A stretch of DNA of 64,000 bases from Pseudomonas citronellolis (lineage in GTDB: Bacteria; Pseudomonadota; Gammaproteobacteria; Pseudomonadales; Pseudomonadaceae), in assembly GCF_900112375.1 (NCBI RefSeq), contig NZ_FOLS01000017.1, forward strand, positions 86,199 through 150,198. Reading direction: 5' to 3'. This document shows, in pieces, positions 43,783 through 51,425 of the stretch (position 1 is its first letter; each line of letters begins with the position of its first letter). The translations under genes were made by a program, and so were the position numbers. The notes under the pieces are model-generated. The model ran no database searches, was not told the origin of the DNA, and saw only the letters and a list, made by a program, of their open reading frames with translations.

Positions 43783-44111
43783 CAGTCATCCTCGGGCAGG
43801 CTTATCCACAACCCCTGCTCGTCCTCGCGGCACGGCAGGCTGTCGAGCACCTCGCCCAGGCAGGGGCCCTGGATGCATTCGCCGGATTCGATGAGGAAGA
43901 GTGCGCCGTGGTGGGCGCACTGCAGCAGCGCGCCACTGGCATCGAGGAAGCGGTCGGCCTCCCACTCCAGGGGCACGCCGCGGTGCGGGCAGCGGTTGCG
44001 GTAGACATGGACGCGGCCCTGGCGCCGTACGGCGAAGACCTTCAGGCCTTCGACCTGGAAGCCGCGGGTCCGCCCCTCGGCCAGCTCGCCCGGATGACAC
44101 AGCAGGATCAT
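43782..44111 (-). CDS. Rieske-type [2Fe-2S] ferredoxin
   Basis: The 109-residue protein is a single Rieske domain. The cluster ligands are Cys-x-His in NRCPHRGVPLEW and Cys-x2-His in LLQCAHHGALFL. Such small proteins usually pass electrons to oxygenases; the partner is not nearby. The start at MILLCHPGELAEG has GGGAG seven bases upstream. An in-frame ATG at 44174 would add 21 residues without clear support. It converges on sfsA and diverges from the phu operon, in the place where phuR sits in P. aeruginosa. Confidence 0.88.
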   Translation of the reverse strand: MILLCHPGELAEGRTRGFQVEGLKVFAVRRQGRVHVYRNRCPHRGVPLEWEADRFLDASGALLQCAHHGALFLIESGECIQGPCLGEVLDSLPCREDEQGLWISLPEDD

Positions 44112-44446
44112 CCGGACGCTCCCGGCGCCGACAGCAGGGCGCATCGCGCCCTCTGACGTCGGGATAGGGTGCACGTCCTTGTGCTGAAGTCGTCAGGACC
44201 AGCCTCGACGTTGCGCAGGGCGCGCTGCGATCCGGGCTGGAGCCGTTGTCGGTGAGACCGTGCAGGTCGCCCCATTGCCAATGCTTCTTTTCGCCGAGGT
44301 TGAACGGGCGGAGCTTCATCCCTGGCGACGCCTGGCATTCGGGCCAGGTTCGCGTATCGCCGAGGTCGCCGCGGGCCCGCATCATATCCCAAACCGGCAG
44401 TTGGCTTGGATGGCCGCGGAAAATTGGCTGCACACCATAGGGGGTC
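44112..44446. other. Unassigned region upstream of the Rieske gene and the phu operon
   Basis: No recognisable gene is seen. On the minus strand an open frame from 44448 encodes about 80 residues (including GMKLRPFNLGEKKHWQWGDL) before running into the wrong frame of the Rieske gene. It has no ribosome-binding site and no family that I recognise, and may be a remnant. P. aeruginosa has the haem receptor gene phuR in this area. Confidence 0.4.
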
Positions 44447-44457
44447 ATGAAATCAGA

Positions 44458-44480
44458 TGCAAATAATTATCAAATAGAAT
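44458..44480 (+). promoter_or_regulatory. Fur box overlapping the phuS promoter
   Basis: TGCAAAT-A-ATTATCA matches the 7-1-7 Fur consensus TGATAAT-N-ATTATCA at 12 of 14 positions. A TAGAAT -10 box lies at 44475-44480, so bound Fur would block RNA polymerase. The -35 is weak. The leader to phuS is about 70 bases. Confidence 0.8.
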
Positions 44481-44557
44481 TGCCGGATTCGTTGTGGCAG
44501 AGTTTCTTTCATTGTGCCGCGATGCGGCAGGCCCCCTTGCGAACGAGGATTTCTGCG

Positions 44558-45613
44558 ATGACTACCCTTTCCGCGCCGGCTTCCGAGCTGTACCGCGCCT
44601 GGCAGGCGCTGCGTGCCGAGAAACCGCGCCTGCGCGCCCGCGATGCCGCGCAACACCTGGATGTGAGCGAGGCCGAGCTGACCGCTAGCCGCCTCGGCGT
44701 CGATGCCGTGCGCCTGCGCCCGGAGTGGGCCGCGCTGCTGCCGGCCCTCGGCGAACTGGGCCCGATCATGGCGCTGACGCGCAACGAGCACTGCGTGCAC
44801 GAGCGCAAGGGGCCCTACCAGGAGGTCACCGTGTCGGGCAACGGGCAGATGGGCCTGGTGGTGTCCCCGGACATCGACCTGCGCCTGTTCCTCGGCGGCT
44901 GGGACAGCGTGTTCGCCATCAGCGAGGAAACCGCCCACGGCACCCAGCGCAGCATCCAGGTGTTCGACCGCCAGGGCACCGCGGTGCACAAGGTGTTTCT
45001 CACCGAGCACAGCGACGTCGCCGCCTGGGCGCCGCTGGTGGAGCGCTTCCGCGCCGAGGAACAGAGCGAGCGCCTGGAGCTGCGTCCGGCCGAGGCGAAA
45101 GCCGCGCCGCTGGCCGACGGCGAGATCGACGTCGCTTCCCTGCGCCAGGGCTGGGCGGCGCTGAAGGACACCCACCACTTCTTCGCCCTGCTGAAGAAGC
45201 ACAAGGCCGAGCGCACCCAGGCGCTGCGCCTGGCCGGCCGCGAATGGGCCGAGCCGCTGGACGTCGCCGAGCTGCCGCGCCTGCTGGAGGCCGCCAGCCA
45301 GTCCCGCCTGCCGATCATGATCTTCGTCGGCAACGCCCACTGCATCCAGATCCACACCGGCACCGTGGACAACCTGAAGTGGCTGGACGACTGGTTCAAC
45401 GTGCTCGACCCGCAGTTCAACCTGCACCTGAAGACCCCTGGCGTGCGCGAGCTGTGGCGCGTGCGCAAGCCGAGCAGCGACGGCATCGTCACCAGCTGGG
45501 AAGCCTTCGACGCCGACGGCGAACTGGTCCTGCAGGTGTTCGGCGCGCGCAAGCCGGGTGTGCCGGAACTGCAAGAATGGCGTAGCCTCGCCGAATCCTT
45601 CGCGGCCATCTGA
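44558..45613 (+). CDS. phuS: cytoplasmic haem-binding/trafficking protein PhuS
   Basis: PhuS takes haem from the uptake system and delivers it to haem oxygenase. The 351-residue protein is a duplicated HemS/ChuX fold. The haem-ligand region reads KDTHHFFALLKKHK with His206 and His207, equivalent to His209/His210 of P. aeruginosa; the residue two after the second histidine is Phe209 rather than the His212 reported there. The start has GAGGA upstream; an earlier ATG at 44447 precedes the promoter elements. phuT follows 10 bases later. Confidence 0.95.
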   Translation: MTTLSAPASELYRAWQALRAEKPRLRARDAAQHLDVSEAELTASRLGVDAVRLRPEWAALLPALGELGPIMALTRNEHCVHERKGPYQEVTVSGNGQMGLVVSPDIDLRLFLGGWDSVFAISEETAHGTQRSIQVFDRQGTAVHKVFLTEHSDVAAWAPLVERFRAEEQSERLELRPAEAKAAPLADGEIDVASLRQGWAALKDTHHFFALLKKHKAERTQALRLAGREWAEPLDVAELPRLLEAASQSRLPIMIFVGNAHCIQIHTGTVDNLKWLDDWFNVLDPQFNLHLKTPGVRELWRVRKPSSDGIVTSWEAFDADGELVLQVFGARKPGVPELQEWRSLAESFAAI

Positions 45614-45623
45614 GGAGGCAACC

Positions 45624-46517
45624 ATGACTGCGCGTCCCCTGCTGGCCGGCCTCTTCGCCGGGCTGTGCCTCGCCGCCTCCAGCGCCATCGCCGACAGCCT
45701 GCCCAAGCGCTGGGTGAGCGCCGGCGGCTCGCTGAGCGAGTGGGTTGTGGCCCTGGGCGGCGAGTCGCGCCTGGTCGGCGTCGACACCACCAGCCTGCAC
45801 CCGGCCAGCCTCAAGGCGTTGCCGAAGATCGGCTACCAGCGCCAGCTGGCGGCCGAAGGCATCCTGGCGCTGAAGCCGGACATCCTCCTCGGCAGCGAGG
45901 AGATGGGGCCGCCGCCGGTGCTGCAGCAACTGCGCGCGGCGGGCGTGCGGATCGAAACCCTGTCGGCCAAGGCCGACGAGAAGACCGTGCATGACAACCT
46001 GCTGCGCCTGGGCGAGCTGCTGGGCACGCCCGAGCAGGCCGGCAAGGTGGCGGCGGACTTCCAGGCGCGCCTGGCGGCGCAGCAGGCCTGGGTGGCCAAG
46101 GCCCAGGCCGGGCAAGCCGCGCCGGGCGTGGTGCTGCTGGTCGGCAACGCCGGCGGCAGCCTGCTGGTGGCCGGACAGGACACCGCCGGCGACTGGATGA
46201 TCCAGCACGCCGGCGGGCGCAACCTGGCCAGCCACAAGGGCTACAAGGCGTTGTCCGGCGAAGCCCTGACCGCCCTCGATCCGCAGGTGGTGGTGCTGGC
46301 CGACCGCAGCCTGGATGGCGACAAGGCCCGCGAGGCGCTGATCCGACAGAACCCCGGGTTGGCCGCTACCCGCGCGGCGCGTGAGGCCCGCGTGCTGGTG
46401 CTCGATCCGACGCTGCTGGTCGGCGGTCTCGGTCCGCGCGTTCCGGACGCATTGGCCAGCCTCTCCAAGGCCTTTTATCCTTCCGCGCAGGCCCTGAACC
46501 CGGAAGGTCGTCCTTGA
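45624..46517 (+). CDS. phuT: periplasmic haem-binding protein PhuT
   Basis: PhuT carries haem across the periplasm to the PhuUV permease. The 297-residue protein has a signal peptide cleaved after AIA (about 23) and the class III binding-protein fold (RWVSAGGSLSEWVVALGGES). Tyr71 (KIGYQRQL) is the expected haem ligand. GAGGAGG gives a strong ribosome-binding site. The stop overlaps the phuU start by four bases. Confidence 0.96.
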   Translation: MTARPLLAGLFAGLCLAASSAIADSLPKRWVSAGGSLSEWVVALGGESRLVGVDTTSLHPASLKALPKIGYQRQLAAEGILALKPDILLGSEEMGPPPVLQQLRAAGVRIETLSAKADEKTVHDNLLRLGELLGTPEQAGKVAADFQARLAAQQAWVAKAQAGQAAPGVVLLVGNAGGSLLVAGQDTAGDWMIQHAGGRNLASHKGYKALSGEALTALDPQVVVLADRSLDGDKAREALIRQNPGLAATRAAREARVLVLDPTLLVGGLGPRVPDALASLSKAFYPSAQALNPEGRP

Positions 46518-47551
46518 CTGCGAAGCACGCTGCCCGACCGCTGTTCCTGCTCCTTGGTTTTCTTCTGCTGCTGGTCCTCTGGCTGTCCCTGGCCCTGGGG
46601 CCGGTCAGCCTGCCGCTGGGCGACACGCTGCGGGCGCTGGCGCGTCTGTGCGGCCTGCCGGTGTCCGCCGACGACCTCGGCCAGGCCGAGCTGATCGTCG
46701 GGCAGATCCGCCTGCCGCGCACCCTGTTGGGCGTCGCCACCGGCGGCGTGCTGGCGCTGGCCGGGGTGGCCATGCAGGGGCTGTTCCGCAACCCGCTGGC
46801 CGACCCCGGGCTGATCGGCGTATCCAGCGGCGCCGCGCTGGGCGCCGCCATCGCTATCGTCTTCGGCGCTTCCATGGGTGGCCTGCCGGAAGCTTTCGCG
46901 CCCTACTTGCTGTCCGCCTGCGCCTTCGGCGGCGGTTTGCTGGTGACCGCGCTGGTCTACCGGCTCGGCCGCCACAATGGGCAGACCAGCGTGGCCACCA
47001 TGCTGCTCGCCGGCATCGCCCTCACCGCGCTGGCCGGCGCGCTGATCGGCCTGTTCACCTACCTCGCCGACGACGCCACGCTGCGCACCCTGACCTTCTG
47101 GAACCTCGGCAGCCTCAACGGCGCCAGCTACCCGCGGCTGTGGCCGCTGCTGCTGGTCACGCTGCTGGTGGCCTGCTGGCTGCCGCGCCGGGTGGATGCG
47201 CTCAACGCGTTGTTGCTGGGTGAGTCCGAGGCGCGTCACCTGGGCTTCGACGTCGAGCGGCTGAAGGTCGAACTGATCCTCTGCACGGCGCTGGGCGTTG
47301 GCGCCGCGGTGGCCGCGGCCGGGCTGATCGGCTTCATCGGCCTGGTGGTGCCGCACCTGCTGCGTCTGATCGTCGGCCCCGATCACCGGGTGTTGCTGCC
47401 GGCCTCGATGTTCGGCGGCGCCATCCTGCTGCTGCTCGCCGACCTGGTGGCGCGCCTGGCGCTGGCGCCGGCGGAGCTGCCGATCGGCATCGTCACGGCG
47501 CTGATCGGCGCGCCCTTCTTCCTTTATCTGCTGATCCGGGGGCGTTCCTGA
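46514..47551 (+). CDS. phuU: haem ABC transporter permease PhuU
   Basis: The 345-residue FecCD-type permease has about 10 membrane segments. Family motifs include [40 protein letters not shown] and [15 protein letters not shown], the last for contact with the ATPase. The start appears to be TTG, which overlaps the phuT TGA (TTGA) and lies seven bases after GGAAGG; there is no ATG before the first membrane segment. Confidence 0.95.
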   Translation: MTAKHAARPLFLLLGFLLLLVLWLSLALGPVSLPLGDTLRALARLCGLPVSADDLGQAELIVGQIRLPRTLLGVATGGVLALAGVAMQGLFRNPLADPGLIGVSSGAALGAAIAIVFGASMGGLPEAFAPYLLSACAFGGGLLVTALVYRLGRHNGQTSVATMLLAGIALTALAGALIGLFTYLADDATLRTLTFWNLGSLNGASYPRLWPLLLVTLLVACWLPRRVDALNALLLGESEARHLGFDVERLKVELILCTALGVGAAVAAAGLIGFIGLVVPHLLRLIVGPDHRVLLPASMFGGAILLLLADLVARLALAPAELPIGIVTALIGAPFFLYLLIRGRS

Positions 47552-48318
47552 TGCTGACGGCGGAGAACCTGACGGTGAAGCGTGGGCATCAGGTGGTCCT
47601 GCAGGGCGTGAGCCTGGCGCTGCAGCCGGGCGAGGTGCTCGGTGTGTTGGGCCCCAACGGCGCGGGCAAGAGCACCCTGCTGGGCGCCCTCAATGGCGAG
47701 CTGCCGCTGGCCGGCGGCAGCGTGAGCCTCGATGGTCGCGCGCTGGATCAATGGCAGGGTACGGCGCGGGCGCAGCGCCTGGCGGTGCTGCCGCAGTCCT
47801 CGTCGCTGAATTTCGCCTTCAGCGTCGAGTCGGTGGTGGGTTTCGGCCGGCTGCCCCACGACAGCGGCCGCCAGCGCGACCTGCAGATCATCGCCGAAGC
47901 CATGACGGCGGCCGACGCCTCGCACCTGGCCGGGCGCAGCTACCTGGCGCTGTCCGGCGGCGAGCGCCAGCGCGTGCACCTGGCGCGGGTCCTGGCGCAG
48001 CTGTGGCCGGGCGGCGCGGAGCAGGTGCTGCTGCTGGACGAGCCGACCTCGGCGCTCGACCCCCTGCACCAGCACACCACTTTGCATGCGGTGCGCGAAT
48101 TCGCCGGACGCGGCGCCGCGGTGCTGGTCATCCTGCACGACCTCAACCTCGCCGCGCGCTACTGTGACCGCCTGCTTCTGCTGCACGACGGCCGCCCGCA
48201 TCTGTTCGGCACCCCGGACGAAGTGCTGCGCGCAGAGCCGCTGCGCCAGGTGTTCGGCCTGGACGTGCTGGTGCAGCGCCACCCCGAGCGCGGCCATCCG
48301 CTGATCGTCGCCCGCTGA
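47551..48318 (+). CDS. phuV: haem ABC transporter ATP-binding protein PhuV
   Basis: The 255-residue ATPase powers haem import. It has Walker A GPNGAGKS (34-41), Q-loop VLPQSS, signature LSGGERQR, Walker [13 protein letters not shown] and the H-loop histidine in VILHDLNLA. The ATG shares a base with the phuU stop (TGATG). Confidence 0.96.
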   Translation: MLTAENLTVKRGHQVVLQGVSLALQPGEVLGVLGPNGAGKSTLLGALNGELPLAGGSVSLDGRALDQWQGTARAQRLAVLPQSSSLNFAFSVESVVGFGRLPHDSGRQRDLQIIAEAMTAADASHLAGRSYLALSGGERQRVHLARVLAQLWPGGAEQVLLLDEPTSALDPLHQHTTLHAVREFAGRGAAVLVILHDLNLAARYCDRLLLLHDGRPHLFGTPDEVLRAEPLRQVFGLDVLVQRHPERGHPLIVAR

Positions 48319-48329
48319 AAGGAGTTCAC

Positions 48330-49214
48330 ATGAAATACCTGCTGATCCCGCTGGTGGCGCTGTTGGCGGCCTGCCAGAGCCTGCCGTCCGCGCCGCCCCT
48401 GCCGGCCTGGCAGAGCCCTGAGGGCCGCGACAGCGCAGAGCTGGGCGTCATCCGCGACCTGCGCAGCGGTCAGGTGCTGACCCCGGAGCAACTGCTCGAA
48501 CGCCTGCAGGCCGCGCCCCGCGTACTGGTCGGCGAACAGCACGACAACCCCGACCATCACGCCCTGGAGCTGTGGCTGGTCCGCGCCCTGGCCCAGCGCC
48601 GCGAGCAAGGCAGCGTGCTGCTGGAAATGCTCAACCCCAACCAGCAGCAGCGGGTGATGGCCGCACAGGCCGCGGCTGCCGAAGGCAAGGCGCCGCAGGA
48701 CCTGTATGCCGTATTGGCCTGGCAGCCGGGCTGGGACTGGTCGCTCTACGGCCCGATGGTGACCTGGCTGGTCAGGCAGCCGGCGCCGCTGCTGGCGGCC
48801 AACCTGGACCGCAGCGAGATCAAGCGCATCTATGGGGAGCAGCCAGCCCTGGCCGGCACTCGCTCGACGGCCGAGGAGGTGCGCCGGGTGCTGCTGGACG
48901 ACATCCGCGAATCCCACTGCGGCCTGCTGCCGGAAAGCCAGATGCCGGCCATGCTGGCGGTACAGCAGCAGCGCGACCGGCGCATGGCCGAACGGCTGAA
49001 GGCGGCGCCCGCGCCCGCCGTGCTGATCGCCGGCGGCTTCCACGTGCGCCGCGACCTGGGCGTGCCCTTGCACCTGGAAGACTTGGAGGCGGGGGAGGGC
49101 ATGCAGGTGCTGATGCTGGCCGAGGTCGGCAAGACGGTGTCGCCGCAGCAGGCGGACTACGTCTGGTACACGCCGGCGCTGCCGCCGCAGGATCATTGTG
49201 CGAAGTTGCGTTGA
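48330..49214 (+). CDS. phuW: ChaN-like haem-binding lipoprotein PhuW
   Basis: The 294-residue product has a lipoprotein signal with lipobox LLAAC (Cys15), so it is membrane-anchored. The ChaN/DUF399 fold is shown by VLVGEQHDNPDHHALEL, VLLEMLNPNQQQ and VLIAGGFHVRRDLGVP, whose histidines may bind haem. AAGGAG precedes the ATG. It closes the phuSTUVW operon, and its exact part in haem uptake is not established. Confidence 0.92.
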   Translation: MKYLLIPLVALLAACQSLPSAPPLPAWQSPEGRDSAELGVIRDLRSGQVLTPEQLLERLQAAPRVLVGEQHDNPDHHALELWLVRALAQRREQGSVLLEMLNPNQQQRVMAAQAAAAEGKAPQDLYAVLAWQPGWDWSLYGPMVTWLVRQPAPLLAANLDRSEIKRIYGEQPALAGTRSTAEEVRRVLLDDIRESHCGLLPESQMPAMLAVQQQRDRRMAERLKAAPAPAVLIAGGFHVRRDLGVPLHLEDLEAGEGMQVLMLAEVGKTVSPQQADYVWYTPALPPQDHCAKLR

Positions 49215-49249
49215 TGTGGGTATAGCCTGACGGGAGGGCTCCTCTTTTT

Positions 49250-49549
49250 GTAGGAGCGAGCTTGCTCGCGAACAGCGCTCCCGGCTGCTTCGATGTTTCG
49301 GTGGCATTCCTTTCCCTCTCCCCAGCCTTCGGCTGCGCGCCCCGCCTTGAAGGGAGAGGGGGCTTGTCCGTGCCGAGAACAGGCATGGTTTCAGCCGGCA
49401 ACTCTGCGCTAGCCGGCTAACTCCAGAACATCAGCGTCTGCCCAACGGTCCCCTCTCCCTTCAGGGAGAGGGTTAGGGAGAGGGCGCTCTCCAGGTCGAG
49501 TACCGAGCCCAACCGGCAGAGCGCTGTTCGCGAGCAAGCTCGCTCCTAC
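49250..49549. repeat. 300-bp element bounded by 31-bp REP-containing inverted repeats
   Basis: The two ends (49250-49280 and 49519-49549) are perfect 31-bp inverted repeats. Each contains a REP unit of the GTAGGAGCGAGC type that can also fold on itself. Inside lie two inverted-repeat blocks built on CCCTCTCCC/GGGAGAGGG (about 49310-49361 and 49450-49486). No open reading frame is evident. It separates phuW from the prrF sRNAs. Confidence 0.88.
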
Positions 49550-49585
49550 GAAAAGAAATCCCCCGCCCATGACTTTCCTTCAGGC

Positions 49586-49698
49586 AAAAAAAGACCCGGC
49601 GATGAGCCGGGTCGAAACCGTGATTAGCCTGATGAGGAGATAATCTGATCGTCCGACTGCGTGGCCGCTCAGCTTACCCACTGGCCTCGCGACCAGTG
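49586..49698 (-). ncRNA. prrF2: PrrF2, iron-responsive small RNA
   Basis: PrrF RNAs repress iron-containing proteins when iron is scarce. The predicted RNA of about 113 nt contains the conserved core GATTATCTCCTCATCAGGCT followed by AATCACGGTTT, and ends in the GACCCGGC/GCCGGGTC terminator with seven Ts. A Fur box and promoter lie directly upstream. It is the second of two tandem copies, named by order of transcription. The 5' end is inferred from similarity to P. aeruginosa PrrF. Confidence 0.93.
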
Positions 49699-49703
49699 GA
49701 GTT

Positions 49704-49732
49704 AATAATAACAATTATCATTCGCGAGTCAA
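49704..49732 (-). promoter_or_regulatory. Fur-controlled promoter of prrF2
   Basis: On the minus strand TTGACT and TATTAT are 16 bases apart. The 19-base Fur box (49704-49722, read AATGATAATTGTTATTATT) covers the spacer and the -10. Confidence 0.9.
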
Positions 49733-49803
49733 CGCTTTTTTCATCGCACCTGCATTTTCCGGCGAACGGTCATGGGAAAGGTTTCCCAGGAAAAATGCGG
49801 GGC

Positions 49804-49921
49804 AAAAAAAAGACCCGGCGGTGAGCCGGGTCTAAAACCGTGATTAGCCTGATGAGGAGATAACCTGAGCGTCCGACTGCGGTAGGGCTCTCAGCTTACC
49901 CGCCGACCTCGCGGCCAGCTG
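49804..49921 (-). ncRNA. prrF1: PrrF1, iron-responsive small RNA
   Basis: The predicted RNA of about 118 nt shares the core TTATCTCCTCATCAGGCTAA with PrrF2 and ends in the AGACCCGGC/GCCGGGTCT terminator with seven Ts. It differs mainly in the 5' stem and in a few bases around the core. Read-through of its terminator would produce a longer RNA joining both copies, as PrrH does in P. aeruginosa. Confidence 0.93.
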
Positions 49922-49925
49922 TGGT

Positions 49926-49954
49926 AATAATAACTATTATCATTTGTGAGTCAA
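49926..49954 (-). promoter_or_regulatory. Fur-controlled promoter of prrF1
   Basis: TTGACT and TATTAT with a 16-base spacer, as at prrF2. The Fur box (49926-49944) reads AATGATAATAGTTATTATT on the minus strand. Confidence 0.9.
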
Positions 49955-49990
49955 CAGCATTTCGCAAAAAAAGTCCGCCCTGCAGAAATG

Positions 49991-50019
49991 ACGAAGCCCG
50001 GCACATGGCCGGGCTTCGT
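49991..50019 (-). terminator. Hairpin after cbpA
   Basis: ACGAAGCCCGGC and GCCGGGCTTCGT form a perfect 12-bp stem around a five-base loop. The minus strand then reads CATTTCTG, so the T tract is poor, but a terminator role for cbpA is the simplest reading. Confidence 0.55.
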
Positions 50020-50035
50020 CTGGATCGGGCTTCGG

Positions 50036-50836
50036 CTAGCCGGCGCCGAGCTGCAGGCGCAGTTGGGTGACCTCGCGGTTGAGCAGGTCGATGCGCCGGG
50101 CCATGCCCTCGATCAGGCTGTGGGCGATGCGCGGGTTGCTCTGCATCAGGCTGAGGAACTGGTCCTTGGGGATCACCATCACGGTGCAGGGTTCGCTGGC
50201 GACCACGCTGGCGCTGCGCTTCTCGCCGGTGAACACGGCCATGGCGCCGAAGATCTCGTCCTTCTGCACGTCGCCGACCTTTTGCCCGTCGACGAAGGCC
50301 TCGGCGTGACCCTCGATGATGATGAACACGTGCTCGGCATCGTCGCCCTGCTGGATCAACTGGTCGCCGGCGGCGAAGTGGCGGAAGCCGGTGGACGGGC
50401 GGATGTCCGGCTGCTTGAGGTGTGCCAGGGCGTCGGAAAGCAGGGCGGTGTGGCCGATCAGGTAGTGCAGGAAGAGTTCCTGGCGCTGCTCGTCGGCGTG
50501 GATGTGGTGGAACACGTCGCTGCGCGAATAGGGCACCAGGCACAACGGCTCGTCGCTGGTGTAGCGGCACGGCGGCAGGTCGATGCCCTGGCGCAGTCCC
50601 ACCAGGTCGCCCTCCTGCAGGTAGAACAGCGGGCGTTCGTCGACCAGCGCGTGGAGCAGGCCGTTCTCGATCAGGAACAGCTGCTGGTTCGGCAGCTCGG
50701 CCGACAGGTCGTCGGTACGTTCCAGGCGGATGGGCTCCGCGCAGGGGGCGAGGCCGGAAAGCAGCTGGGCGGGAATCCCCTGCAGACGGCTGATCAGCTG
50801 GTCGGCATAGGCCGGTTGTTCACCGAGTAGGTACAT
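50036..50836 (-). CDS. cbpA: cyclic-nucleotide-binding domain protein CbpA
   Basis: The 266-residue protein has two cyclic-nucleotide-binding-like beta barrels. The C-terminal one (about 145-245) is the clearer: FAAGDQLIQQGDDAEHVFII, then EIFGAMAVFTGEKRSASVVA, which resembles a phosphate-binding cassette. There is no DNA-binding domain; a coiled helix ends the protein. Its homologue beside prrF in P. aeruginosa is cbpA, a cAMP-binding protein controlled by Vfr. AAGGAA lies 10 bases before the chosen ATG. Confidence 0.9.
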   Translation of the reverse strand: MYLLGEQPAYADQLISRLQGIPAQLLSGLAPCAEPIRLERTDDLSAELPNQQLFLIENGLLHALVDERPLFYLQEGDLVGLRQGIDLPPCRYTSDEPLCLVPYSRSDVFHHIHADEQRQELFLHYLIGHTALLSDALAHLKQPDIRPSTGFRHFAAGDQLIQQGDDAEHVFIIIEGHAEAFVDGQKVGDVQKDEIFGAMAVFTGEKRSASVVASEPCTVMVIPKDQFLSLMQSNPRIAHSLIEGMARRIDLLNREVTQLRLQLGAG

Positions 50837-50943
50837 GGGCCGTAATTCCTTGGACGGACGTTGGCGGTCGGGGCGCACGAAGGGCCCTGAAACGATAGGG
50901 TTCTGGCCCGCGGCCGTAAATCATTTCCTGGAAGGCTTGTGAG

Positions 50944-51216
50944 CTAACTCTGATTCCTTTGAGGAAAAGTCTCCAATTGGCCCAATAGTTCGGCCTTGTG
51001 CGCCGGCGGCAGGTCGTTCCAATGGACGTCCAGCAGGGCGCCCTCGATGGCGTAGAGCAGCACCTTGGAGGCCCGGAAGCCGCGAGCCCGAACGGCGCGG
51101 TAGGCGCCGACCGCCCCCAGGCGGCGGAGGTCGGAGGCGTTGTGAATGCCCACGGCGTGCAGCCACTGGGCCGAGGTCTTGCCGAGGTTCTTCAGATGCA
51201 GCAGTTCGTCGTTCAT
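50944..51216 (-). CDS. TfoX C-terminal domain protein
   Basis: The 90-residue product consists of the TfoX C-terminal domain alone: HLKNLGKTSAQWLHAVGIHN, then DLRRLGAVGAYRAVRARGF, a helix-hairpin-helix-like fold. The N-terminal domain of competence regulators is missing, so a TfoX role should not be assumed. AAGGACC precedes the ATG. It lies alone between cbpA and the kinase gene. Confidence 0.88.
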   Translation of the reverse strand: MNDELLHLKNLGKTSAQWLHAVGIHNASDLRRLGAVGAYRAVRARGFRASKVLLYAIEGALLDVHWNDLPPAHKAELLGQLETFPQRNQS

Positions 51217-51425
51217 CGTCGGTCCTTGCGATGCGGCACACGGGGTGGGTCATGCATGGCGGCGAGGGCCGTGAACTGCTGGAGACGGCCGGCTCACTTG
51301 ACGATGAAGTGTAGCGGGCCCTTGGCGGGGCAATGTGGCTTTGTGACATCGGCGGGCGCGAAAGCGCCCTTGGCGTGACGAACGGCAGCCCGGGCATCGA
51401 TCGTGCCCGGGCTGCGTCGAGGGGG

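Noticed and set aside
44246..44466. Two short plus-strand frames before phuS
   Set aside because: No ribosome-binding site, no recognisable motif, and one overlaps the Fur box and promoter of phuS.
50944..51216. Competence regulator TfoX
   Set aside because: Only the C-terminal domain is present, as a stand-alone 90-residue protein; the regulatory N-terminal domain is missing.
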